A DNA stretch of 12,265 nucleotides from Lenzites betulinus. Its lineage: Eukaryota > Basidiomycota > Agaricomycetes > Polyporales > Polyporaceae. The stretch lies in NCBI GenBank assembly GCA_022264855.1, contig JABYQU010000104.1:1-12265 (forward strand), given 5' to 3'. Position numbers and translations under genes: made by a program. Every line of letters starts with the position of its first letter. The stretch's first letter is position 1. Below are positions 1 to 8,490 of this stretch, in pieces. The notes below the pieces were generated by a model. It saw only the letters and a program-made list of their open reading frames with translations, made no database searches and was not told where the DNA came from.

Positions 1-1765
1 GCACGAGCTGGATTCCGCACCCGCGCGCGGCGTCTGACCCCTCGGGTATGGCCGCTGGGCGACAGGACACGGGCGAGCACCGGTACCCGCCGTCGCCCCT
101 CGCACCCAGCCCGGCCGCGACGACAGGGAACGGAACGCGTTCGCGGCGGCGCTCGTCGGCTTCGGAGGAAGATGCGGCCGCAATCATGCAGCAGGCGGCG
201 ACGTCGGCGGCGAAGGTGCTCAAGTCTGCCGTCCTCCACGACGCGCGCGGCATCCGCGGGGACGAAACCGGCGAGGTGGGCGGGGACGGGCTGGTGTGGA
301 ACGTGACGTCGTCGCACGAGGCGAAGCGTCTTGCGAGGGCATCTGGATGGCGTTCCGCGAGCCCGGGCGTGGATACCTGACAGCGACGGATTGCCTGCGT
401 TCGGGGGAAGCTTGGAGGAGGCGAAGAAGGCTTGCGGGTTCGACAACGACAACAACGGCGATCTGTCGCGCGCGGAGATCAAGACGACGTTGCTGAAGGT
501 GTACAAGGAGCGGCGGTTCTTGAGCCGTTCCATGCGGACGTGGGGGAGGCGCTGAAGACGCTGGACCAGATGTTGCTGGTTCTGGCATTCATTATCCTGT
601 TCTTCATCTCGCTGAGCATCTTCGGGTCAACATCGAGAGCTCGCTCACGAGTTTGTACACGCTCGGTATCGGCGCGAGCTTCATCTTCAAGAACTCGGCG
701 AGCAATGCGTTCGACGCGATCATGTTCCTGTTTGTCACTCCAGTGTGTATCTACTGCTGTGCCGCTATGGTTTTTATACTAACAGCGATATGCAGCCCCT
801 TCGACACCGGAGACCGCTGTTTCATCGACGGTATGTGTCTTGCATGTTTACGCGCGAGACGCTTGACTGAGGCGTCGTACCAGATGAGAACCTCGTCGTC
901 AAGAAATGGGGTTGTTCGCTACGATCTTCACGCGTTCGGACGGCACGGAGACATACTACTTCAACAGCCAGCTCTTCAACAAATTCATGTAAGCCGCCCA
1001 TTCTGCATGCGTGTTCATGTGCTCATGGACTCGCCACCTACAGCACCAATGTCCGGCGGAGCGACGTACGTCTCGATGATACCACCTACACACCCTGAAT
1101 CGCGCTAACCTCCCTTCCAACTCCCACAGAAAACCGCAGAAAACTTGACGATGCAGGTTGCATGGCAGACGCCGATCGAGAAGCTCGACCAGCTCGCAAA
1201 GTGCCTCTGCAAGTGGCTCGAGACGGAGGAGAACCGCTGGTTCCAGCCGAGCACGTCCGTCACGCTGCAGCACATCGACTACCAGCGCTATCTCGAAATC
1301 ACGATCGGTATTCCGTACAACAGCAACTGGCAGTAAGTCCTAGCCTTTTTTGTAGCCTATCACACCGATGCTCACGCGACACGCAAACGCAGGGACTGGG
1401 GCCTGCGCATGCAGCGCAAGACCGCGTTCTACGCCGCGACGAACTACTATTGTCGCCAGCTCGGCATCGTCGCGTACAAGACGCCGCTGCCGCTTGCGTT
1501 CGCAGATCCGGACAGCGGCGAGGTGCTCATGCCGGACATGGACGCGACGCCCGCGAACGAGGAGGACGGCGAGTTCCCTCTCGAGAGCCCTGCTGTCCCT
1601 CGTGCAGGCGCTGGAATCCCGAGCGGGCCCGGAGAGAAGGCGGCAGAGAAGGCGGCGTGGCTGGGCTTCCGGCCGCCGCCCGAGGACGGGTTCCCGAGCG
1701 GGCTGAAGAGGCGCAAGCCGCGGAGCAAGAAGGCGATCATGCAGTCGTTCGGCATGGATTTCTGA
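1..1765 (+). CDS. EF-hand MscS mechanosensitive channel, C-terminal part (5' end outside window, frame breaks)
   Basis: In this family the protein is a mechanosensitive channel; fission yeast Msy1/Msy2 sit in the endoplasmic reticulum and act in the calcium and volume response to hypo-osmotic shock. Seen in order: a linker in frame 3 with HRYPPSP (48-333), a segment SSHEAKRLAR before the EF-hand, a 12-residue EF-hand loop DNDNNGDLSRAE (442-477) with the usual acidic and Gly positions, KTTLLKVYKERRFLSRSM, a pore helix ending SLGIGASFIFKN-like (read here as TLGIGASFIFKN), DTGDRCFID of the MscS beta domain, TRSDGTETYYFNSQLF, ENLTMQVAW, TLQHIDYQRYLEITIGI, DWGLR, and a basic tail ending KKAIMQSFGMDF plus TGA at 1763-1765. 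Exons: <1-742, 796-830, 884-988, 1044-1065, 1130-1332, 1393-1765. Frame changes are needed near 337-339, 391-392, 536-537, 624-626, 740-741 and 904-906. Family assignment is firm; whether the gene is intact in the organism is not known. Confidence 0.92.
743..795 (+). other. Spliceosomal intron in MscS gene, C-terminal part
   Basis: A 53-base segment with donor GTGTGT, a perfect branch site TACTAAC at 777-783 and acceptor ATGCAG. It falls inside the conserved FVT(H)PFDTGDR block. With this donor the reading frame needs one base removed at the CC of 740-741 to give the family's His-Pro. A donor at 745 would restore the frame without any change but give V-T-P-V-P-F-D, one residue longer than usual. 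Confidence 0.88.
831..883 (+). other. Spliceosomal intron in MscS gene, C-terminal part
   Basis: A 53-base segment with donor GTATGT and acceptor TACCAG. The split codon G|AT restores Asp, so that FID is followed by DENLVVKK, as expected in the MscS beta domain. Confidence 0.9.
989..1043 (+). other. Spliceosomal intron in MscS gene, C-terminal part
   Basis: A 55-base segment with donor GTAAGC and acceptor CTACAG. It joins NKFI to TNVRRSD through the split codon AT|C. Confidence 0.88.
1066..1129 (+). other. Spliceosomal intron in MscS gene, C-terminal part
   Basis: A 64-base segment with donor GTACGT, branch CTAAC at about 1105-1109 and acceptor CCACAG. It joins VRRSD to KTAENLTMQVAW without splitting a codon. 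Confidence 0.9.
1333..1392 (+). other. Spliceosomal intron in MscS gene, C-terminal part
   Basis: A 60-base segment with donor GTAAGT and acceptor ACGCAG. The split codon CA|G restores the conserved NWQDWGLR across the junction. Confidence 0.92.
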
Positions 1766-1874
1766 GCCGCCTCGACGTGTGCTCAACGACTCGGCTGCTG
1801 CAGAGCGCTGTCGCCACGTGTGGATGGAGGCGAGTGTTTCCTGCCCGGGCACGAATCGCGGACTCTGCGTCGAC

Positions 1875-1970
1875 GGGGGTGAGGAAGGCTGCATCCGACG
1901 GGGGTGAGAAAGGGTCGTCGGGGGAGAGAAAGGGTCGGATGGGGGTAGGGCAGCGTCAAAGGGGGAGGGG
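1875..1970 (+). repeat. G-run tract with short degenerate direct repeats in the 3' flank of the MscS gene
   Basis: Runs of three or more G lie at 1875-1879, 1900-1904, 1912-1914, 1920-1924, 1932-1934, 1941-1945, 1948-1950, 1961-1965 and 1967-1970. From 1900 to 1950 the spacers are 7, 5, 7, 6 and 2 bases, so six consecutive runs fit the standard G-quadruplex pattern on the sense strand. The unit CGACGGGGGTGAG occurs at 1871 and 1896, and a variant at 1916. It begins about 110 bases after the stop codon, where the 3' UTR or poly(A) zone would be expected. The fold is an inference. Confidence 0.6.
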
Positions 1971-2359
1971 ACATGGTGAGGGACTCAGAATGCACTTTGT
2001 ACACTACGTAGTATCACACCAATACTATCGATTTACGGTCTACAGGTGTGGCAGGGAGCACAAGTCCCGCAGAGAGCTCGTGGCAAAGGAGCAAAAACGC
2101 GACCTTGCGCACTGCGAGTTTCACGGGCGCCTAATACGGCACAGCTCGAATCTCAAAGTCTTCCCGGCGCGCCTCTGCCGCTCTCCTCCGCACCACCAAG
2201 CACCCGCCCTGCGCCGCCGCCTCATGCACAACGACCGCCTTCTGCGCAGCGACACTGCGTGTTCCGCCTGCTCCGCGCGACCCGCACTGCCTCCGTGCAA
2301 GTCAGCCCGGAACCCCAGTCGCGGGCTCGCCGGCATGCACTCGAGACCGGGCCAAGACT

Positions 2360-2420
2360 CTGCGCCGCCAATGCTCGGAATCAGCATCGGATACGCAGTA
2401 TAAGCAATTTGCATACTTAC
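2360..2420 (-). other. Intron-like segment, minus strand
   Basis: Read on the minus strand this is GTAAGT, 61 bases, CTGAT about 20 bases before the end, and acceptor GCGCAG. Length and signals match the verified introns of the MscS gene. No protein is recognised on either side, so splicing is unproven. Confidence 0.25.
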
Positions 2421-2703
2421 CAGCTGCTCGCCGCACCGCGAAAACCGCCAGTGCCCTCCGCAAGACACTTGCCGCTCTCGAATATATGGGCGCTTACTCA
2501 GAGCGGCCTCTGATCGCGTCTCTGCTCTGTTTCGCTACCTCTGCCCGTCAACTGGACTGTACCATGCCGGAAACAGCCGCAAGGTACGTACCGTACATGC
2601 TTTGACTGTTCCGACCTGCTTCAGTGCGTCCCAGCGCGACGGTCATATGGGAACGATGACATCCCCTGCGCTTCGCGCGAGTCCTTCCCGGGCACGCACG
2701 TGT

Positions 2704-2759
2704 CTGTGCGAGCAGACACTCAGAACGGAAATCAAGATCAAAAGGTGAGGCTGACTTAC
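2704..2759 (-). other. Intron-like segment, minus strand
   Basis: Read on the minus strand this is GTAAGT, 56 bases, acceptor CGCACAG. Splicing would join a 35-codon open stretch starting at an ATG near 2862 to about 27 further codons ending in TGA. The resulting peptide of about 62 residues is not recognisable. Confidence 0.22.
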
Positions 2760-3362
2760 AGAAGTGCCGTCGGGAATATCGCAAGCTACCACCACTGCCA
2801 GCGCCGCCAGGAGAGACTTGTGCGTTTAGAAATATTCGCCCACCTCCCGGACTCATGTACATTGTCTCTCGCCGTCTGCCTGCACAACTGCAAGTTAGAC
2901 AGATTGTCGAAACCGCCCGGCCAGCCCCTTATGCGTACCTAGATCATATTATCCCAGCCCGCCAAGCACCATGCCGGTGCAGCCACCGAGGTACGTGGAA
3001 ATTTTGCCATGGCCTCTGGATGCCCCGAGAGTGATTGCGATGTCGAAAGGATGCTGACCTGCTGCCGCCAGTCGCCACAGTGCGTGCTCGGAGGAAAGAA
3101 CGGTGGGCGCCGCTCCTAGGGATATGTGTGTGGCTCCTCCACTGGAGACGTCTTCGGAGTGTCTGCCTTCCTCTCGTAAGCCTGCATGCGGCATGTCGCC
3201 TGTGCCACGAGTGCTCAGCGCGCACGGCAGATCGCCTGCTCTCCCGGAATGTCCGTGTCAGCCAACGACTCAGACGGGGTGTTGGTGTGGGCACATACCG
3301 ACCGATGCCCTGCTATGCCCACGCTCTCCGAGCCCCCTGCGCAGCGGCGCCCCGATAGCACA

Positions 3363-3640
3363 GTACCGGTGAGCGCTGATCCCAAACACACGGTAAGTGC
3401 CATTCTGGAGCTTCCCCGCATGCGGACCGCTCACCGTACTTGTCCCGAGTGGACGCTCCACGCTAAAAGCTACGTGTCTTGGTGCACCGGCGTCAGACGT
3501 GTCTCCGAGCACATCTGGGAGTAAATCGGTACGCCATCTCATGCACGCACAGTGTGCCGATTTACTCACTGTGCATCTCCTCGTCCTCGACAGCCTCAGG
3601 GCTGTCGACTGCTTCGAGTGCTCGTCTTGCACCGCAAGAC
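3363..3640. other. Cluster of inverted repeats / hairpins, possible structured RNA
   Basis: Six inverted repeats lie in 280 bases. (1) 3363-3375 with 3428-3439, GTACCGGTGAGCG against CGCTCACCGTAC, one bulge. (2) The palindrome CCGCATGCGG at 3416-3425. (3) GTGGA-CGC-TCCAC at 3449-3461. (4) GAGTAAATCGGTAC at 3519-3532 with GTGCCGATTTACTC at 3554-3567, 14 pairs including one G-T, loop 21. (5) TCGACAGCC-TCAG-GGCTGTCGA at 3587-3608, 9 perfect pairs with a 4-base loop. (6) GTCTTGC-ACC-GCAAGAC at 3624-3640, 7 perfect pairs with a 3-base loop. The pairings are directly visible. A function as RNA, cruciform or mobile-element remnant is inference, and the strand is unknown. Confidence 0.5.
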
Positions 3641-5550
3641 AGTACCGTGGGCCTGCACGCCGGGCAGGGTGTGTGCGGCGTGATAGCATGCCTACATAAA
3701 ATGTCAGTCGTGCCTCCAGATCCCACAACATTCAGAAGGCTCACCATGTTGTTTAGGTGTTGTGCTAGCTCGCGACAGCCTTCGATATGGTGCAAAGAGT
3801 GTGTGGCCGCCGTGAGCACGGTGGACGACCGTGCCGTGGTTGTGGCGGTCTAGCAGCAGGAAGATGGAGGATGGGGGAAGCGGAGTGTTTTGCGGGCGAG
3901 GAGCAAGGCGACGTGGGTATACAAGGAGCGCGGCACTTACCGTACTCCGCAGGCCTTTTTGCGGTGTGTGTCCAGCAGCCGGTGATAAGCGGGGAAGGCA
4001 GGGCAATGGTGAGTGAAATGGTGGCGCACCGTTGCGCCAAGCGACGTCAGGTGCTTCCTCCGCTATAGGTAAGCTGATTTGTTCCCCTCCTGATAAATTT
4101 ACACAGCCAGGGTTCCGCCAGCCCAAGCGGCAGGCTAGTCATCTGCCTCAGGGTCGGTATGCCGGCCTTGGATGTGCCTCCAAGTCTGGACGCCGCGTGC
4201 GACATGGCGGCACACCCGCCCCCCTTGCAATCATCCCGGAATCACACACGCCGTCCAGGCTGCCCTGCCCGACACCGGGGATGCCATCTTCCCCGTCGGG
4301 TGCATCCTGACTTGCCTCCGACAAGGCAAATGTCCCTAGCGGCCCCACTGCCAATGGGGACTCCCCATGGGTGCTGTAGAATTGCAGGGCCAATATTCCA
4401 TTTGTCTTGGAATGCAACAGCACCCCCTGGGAGTCCCCGATAACCATTCTGCTCACTGCTCGCATTTCTAACAGGGCCAGATGTTGTCAAGACCTCAGCG
4501 GCATAGTAACCCCGAGCACCTGCAGGTAAAATAGGCATGGCTGTGGCTGCAATTGCAAGTCCATCTACGCTATCATCCCCTCCGAGTGTGTGTGTGGACA
4601 ATATAAGTGATCTGAGAGTTTCCTGAGGTGTTGCAAGGCAGAATCTCGATGTGTGCTGCATTTCTACTGCTAACCTCTTGTTTTGCCGCCAATGGCATCG
4701 TTAACCCCCGCACAAGAGCTACGCTATGAGGCTGAGTAGGTAAGATAATACAGACATGCTACAAAGGTATCGTTGCCTGACTGGCGCAAAGCAAGCTCGG
4801 CATGCAAGTTCTGCAGGCAGGTGTGGTGCATCGGACAGATGCAAGCCTGATATCGGGCACAATACCTTACAGAATTTCCCCGTTGCGGCCGGTGTGTCTC
4901 ACGCTCTGCGCCATGTATAGGATATACCGTCCATGTATTTTCTTGCATCTCGCGGAACGCGCGTGAGCGAGAGCACGTATAGGACTCGGAAGCCACAAAT
5001 TTATTCTGCAGGACTCAGGCCACAACCGTGGCGGCATGCATCCAGCAAATATTCGAACTCCTTTGGTACTTATCCAGCTCACGCCAAACAAGACATACTT
5101 GAGATACAGCGAGCATGTCGTGCGGCATAATTAGTGCGCGACATTGTCTGTTGCTCACGGTGCACGGCGAAAATATGGCACGAGCAAGAAAGTGGGCGCG
5201 GCCCATTGCAGCAAGCCTCAGCCTCACATTTGTATCGTAAAGTTACAGCAGCTCCGCATGCATCCCGCAACGATTTAAATATATTTCACCGATTTGCGGT
5301 GGTCTCTAACTACCCGTCCATGTGTACAATCGTCAATCGCGCTGTACGGCAGGCATCTGAAAATATACTCGGAGCCAGACCCTCGGCCCACCAACTCTCC
5401 TGCAAAGGCTGCATAGGGAACAGCCAACATCCACATCGGCGGGGTGTGTGACAGCCCGCGCTCGCTCAAAATCGACAACAGTCGAAGCGTCATCAGGCTC
5501 AAGCATCCGAGCTGCTGAAGAAATATATTTGACTGTTTACGGGAGGTGAC
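3641..5550. other. Stretch without a recognised gene
   Basis: Composition is mixed and less GC-rich than the DNA after 5550. There is a perfect hairpin TGGCGCA-CCGT-TGCGCCA at 4022-4039, and a near-palindrome ATGGGGA-C-TCCCCAT around 4354-4368. On the minus strand two overlapping open frames at 4148-4661 have a protein-like composition (separate entry). Two copies of AAATATATTT lie at 5277-5286 and 5521-5530. No RNA gene or mobile-element protein is recognisable. Confidence 0.45.
4148..4661 (-). other. Unrecognised possible coding stretch, minus strand, two overlapping frames
   Basis: A frame from about 4661 down to 4242 and a second from about 4465 down to 4148 overlap. Both have a balanced, soluble-protein-like composition (for example LAIAATAMPILPAGARGYYA in the first and GILALQFYSTHGESPLAVGP in the second), unlike the Arg/Ala/Pro-rich shadow frames elsewhere. 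A single-base loss between them, like those seen in the MscS exons, would join them into one reading frame of about 170 codons. I do not recognise the family, see no catalytic motif, and cannot fix a start. It may be a fragment of a larger spliced gene or chance. Confidence 0.15.
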
Positions 5551-6126
5551 ATCGTGCAGCGAACAGCGCGGGCTCATGGGGGAACAATCCACCCTGCCCG
5601 CCAATCGCGTCGGGGCGACATCGTGCTCACAAGCACCGACGGCCGCCAACCCGACAGCGGGCAAGGACCCACAGCATGGGTCACACACCCATTCGCAGGG
5701 CTCGCCCGATGGCGCGGCGCGTTCCGAGTGCAAATGGAGACGGCGAAGCGAGCGCCCTGCTACGCAAGGTGGCGTCGTGCGTACGCGATGTCCCGCGCGC
5801 GCGCTCCGTGCGCCCGCTCGCCCGTCCAGTGCCCGCCCGCTGAAACTGATTCGCCTCGCTTGTTGCTGGGGCCCGTATCTGCGCACCTGCGCCTCGGCTG
5901 CGTCGTGGCGTGCCCTCGTTGGGGGGCGCATGCGCGTCCCGCGTCCGAAGCGTCCGTGCGCACCGGGAACCTCTGTCAGCCAGCCCGGGGGCCCGCCAAG
6001 TGGGAACACGCCTGGCTGCCGACGAGAGGGAGCGGGCGGGGGTCCGTGCGTGGGGGCACTGGTGGGGATGGGGTGCGTTTGTGTGTTGTGGGGTGTGTTG
6101 CAATCAGGACGGCCCTAAATTGCAGA

Positions 6127-6968
6127 GGCGATAAATAGACGGTGAGCGGAAGGAGGACGTCTTCGGACGGTGCGCACCTTTCGCGTGCTCGCTTTGGGCT
6201 TGCGAGGGGACTTGGCGGTACGTGCTTGGTCCCGTTCCGTTGCCCGCACTCACCCGGTGCCGCCAGAATAAACGGGAGAGAGGCCGTCGTCCCGTCTGCG
6301 ACCACGCGGGTGTGCGAGCACGCGGCACGACGCGACGACTTGGTCCGCGGCGCCGACAAGAGCGTGCCCTACAGGTGCTGAGCAGGTAAGTGTTGCAATG
6401 CGATATGTATCGCACCCGTGCTGATGTGCATTCGTTCTCGCAGCTGCTTCGACGATACGGTGCGCGCGATCCTGGGAGGCGTTCGCGCGCTCGCACCCGT
6501 GAAGGCCTCGTGCTGACGGGCTCGCGCATAATGATACGCTAGGATGCACGGTGAGCGTCGTACATGCACGTGAACTCTGTGCTCACTTACCTCTGGGCAG
6601 CTGTGCTCCGAAGCCTCTCGCCGCGCTGGGCGCGTCCCGGCGAGCATCGTCCCGCCGTCGCCCAGCCTGCTGGCGTCGACGCGGCTTGCTCGCGGAACGT
6701 CGGAGCGGCCGCTCACGCTGCCACGGCCTCGCTCAGCTGGGCGTGCTCACGTCGAGTCGCGCCGTCGCGGGCAGCACACGCTCCGCGTCCGCGATCCCGG
6801 TACGTCGTGCCGCGCCGCGTCGTTCCGCATCTGACCACATCCTGCCTCGCGTAGCAGCACATCCCGCGCGGACGCACACGCCCGACGACCTCCAAGCGCG
6901 GGGCGTCTGCGCGCACAACGGTACGCGCCCAATATTCCTCGTCCGCGCGCTGATGCTGCGCGATACAG
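6127..6968 (+). other. Series of intron-like segments, possible spliced transcript
   Basis: A TATA-like ATAAATA at about 6132 is followed by five segments with fungal intron signals: 6218-6266 (GTACGT...GCCAG, 49 bases), 6386-6443 (GTAAGT, CTGAT, CGCAG, 58), 6551-6600 (GTGAGC...GGCAG, 50), 6800-6854 (GTACGT, CTGAC, CGTAG, 55) and 6921-6968 (GTACGC, CTGAT, TACAG, 48). All have the same length class as the proven MscS introns. The intervening exons hit stops in the frames I followed and show no known domain. This could be a non-coding transcript, a gene broken by base-loss errors, or chance matches in 850 bases. Confidence 0.22.
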
Positions 6969-7083
6969 GGCCTGCCGACGCGAACGGAGTCGATGCGGGA
7001 GGCGCGGTATGCAGCGCGACGGCGTGCTACGGGCGTGGATCAGTACTTACTGTAGACACGAAAATGCGGCGAGAGGGAGGAGC

Positions 7084-7164
7084 GGGGAGCTCGGGGGGCG
7101 TGCCGACGTTGGAGGGCGTCGGGGGAGCGCATGGGAACGCGGCGGGGGCGTCGGGGCGTCGGGG
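7084..7164 (+). repeat. G-run cluster with repeated GGGGCGTC
   Basis: G-runs lie at 7084-7087, 7093-7098, 7114-7116, 7121-7125, 7133-7135, 7144-7148, 7153-7156 and 7161-7164, the last three separated by identical CGTC spacers. One spacer is 8 bases, just over the usual quadruplex limit, so the motif is slightly irregular. The plus strand is strongly G-biased over C here. Confidence 0.5.
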
Positions 7165-7699
7165 CGTTCTCAGATGCTTCAAGGGCGTGTTGGGGCCTCC
7201 GGGGACGCGTCGGAGCGCGCGGGGGGCGCAGGGGTGGCCGCGGGGACGTGGGGGCCTGGCCTCCTGCTCGGAGGTGCAGCAGGCGTGCGTCAGAACGTGT
7301 GTCGCTGGCCGGGCGCGACCGCGTTGCGCACTGGGAGTGTTACGACGAGGAGGCACGGTCTCCCGGGGGCGCGTACCGCGACACACCGTCGCAGCACGCG
7401 TCTTGCCAGGCCGTCATTCAGATGCGGCGTGAAAGGGGTGGGTCGGGTCCTGTCCGTGCACGTCCTCCGCCCCGCACCGAGAAGTCGAGCGGCGGCGCGC
7501 GCATTCGCGTCGGCGCAACCGACTCCGTGGGCGAAACCCGCGCAGGTAGACCTGCGCGGAGCTCGCTGCGCTCCGTCGAGCGGGCGCGGCTCGCACTTGC
7601 GAGCACGTGTTCCATACGACGCCCGGCGGGGAGCCGTTCTCGGGGCGCGGGGGCGATCTTTCCGCGCGGGCGGTCCCCGACGGCGGCGGCGACGGGACT

Positions 7700-8490
7700 C
7701 CCGCCCTGCTCCGTCCGGGCTGGGAGTCGGCACGTCGGCGCGGCGCGTCTGGGCGACAGCGCATGCGAAGCGGCGCCGCGGGGCTCGGCGGGCCCGACTC
7801 GCTGTCCGCGATCTCGTGCACGCCGGCGGGACCGTGCATGGAATCGCGCGAAACGAGCATTTCTGGATCTGCTCCGTGCGCGCTGGGCGGCGGTGCGCCG
7901 GTGAGTAGCGGTCGGGCGGGCTCGTAGCCAAAGCCGCGGCGCGGCGGGATGTGTTCCCGGGTCGCTGTACTGTGCGATCGTGGGCGGGGCCGTCCCCGGG
8001 ATGGCGCACGAGAGCTTTCGTCGGATCGCGCCGCGCGTCTGGGAGCGCGTGCTCGTCGCGGCCAGCGACTCGTGTGCCGAGTTCCGCGGCGTGGAGCCGC
8101 GCGGCTGTCCTTGCGCGGCCCTGTTTGTCTGCGCGAGCCCGAAAATGCGCGAAATCGGCGCGGGTGAGATCTGCCCGGATCACGCTGTAAGTTGGTGGCG
8201 GTACGCGGTACATGCACGGGGTAGCACGTACCAAGCGGCGCCGCGAGCGGACGCGTGGTCGGGCGGGGACGCGTGCTTCTCCGTGCGCGTCCATGGAAAT
8301 CGCGCAAAATGTGCGATTGTCGACCTGCGCCGTTCGGGCTGTAAGTCGGCGGGCGCGTACCGCCGTGTCGGGCGAGCCTGGATTCAGAGTGGCGGGGCGG
8401 GGGAGCGCGAGGCCGGCCCGCGATGGGCGATTCTGTGTGCGCGTCCATGGATCGATGCGGCATGGGCGCGTTTGAGACTTGCTCGGATCG
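7700..8490. repeat. Degenerate tandem repeat, period about 154 bases
   Basis: The clearest pair of units starts at 8283 and 8437. Both open with the identical 15-mer GTGCGCGTCCATGGA, exactly 154 bases apart. The landmark CTGTAAGT(T/C)GG recurs at the same spacing (GTAAGT at 8187 and 8341), as does CTGC-CCG (8171, 8325, with variants at 8478, about 8015, 7869 and 7706). A unit starting near 8129 matches the first 30 bases in diverged form (TGCGCG...AAAATGCGCGAAAT). Identity between units looks moderate and falls off outward. A recurrence of TCGATGCGGCATG at 8452 and 8656 breaks the period. No coding function is visible. Anchors were read by eye, and exact limits and identity need a self-alignment. 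Confidence 0.5.

Larger units (their letters stand above)
1971..3362. other. Stretch without a supported gene; a few intron-like segments
   Basis: No open frame here resembles a known protein. Seen: a 10-base palindrome ACTACGTAGT at 2003-2012 just beyond the G-run tract, two textbook-looking intron signals on the minus strand (2360-2420 and 2704-2759), and two possible ones on the plus strand (2584-2624; 2991-3071 with CTGAC before the acceptor). Possible exons between them do not read through as a conserved protein. This may be decayed or non-coding transcribed DNA, or chance. Confidence 0.5.

Noticed and set aside
1..4. The first four bases GCAC equal the last four bases, as if the ends overlap
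   Set aside because: Four bases are expected often by chance. Merging them would break the reading frame, whereas direct abutment keeps it, so it is not used as evidence of circularity.
1162..2403. Plus-strand open frame of 413 codons overlapping the end of the channel gene
   Set aside because: It is the wrong frame of exons 1130-1332 and 1393-1765, reads through an intron, and continues into the G-run tract.
5277..5530. Two copies of AAATATATTT 244 bases apart
   Set aside because: Ten-base AT palindromes are common in the less GC-rich parts. The flanks do not match, so no element ends are supported.
5275..6009. Minus-strand open frame of 244 codons starting with ATG
   Set aside because: It spans the composition border, its first half is Arg-rich shadow sequence, and I recognise no domain. 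Not strong enough to call a gene.
6551..7908. Plus-strand open frames of 293 and 299 codons
   Set aside because: Composition-driven Arg/Gly/Ala-rich frames with no motif; the first begins exactly at an intron-like donor.
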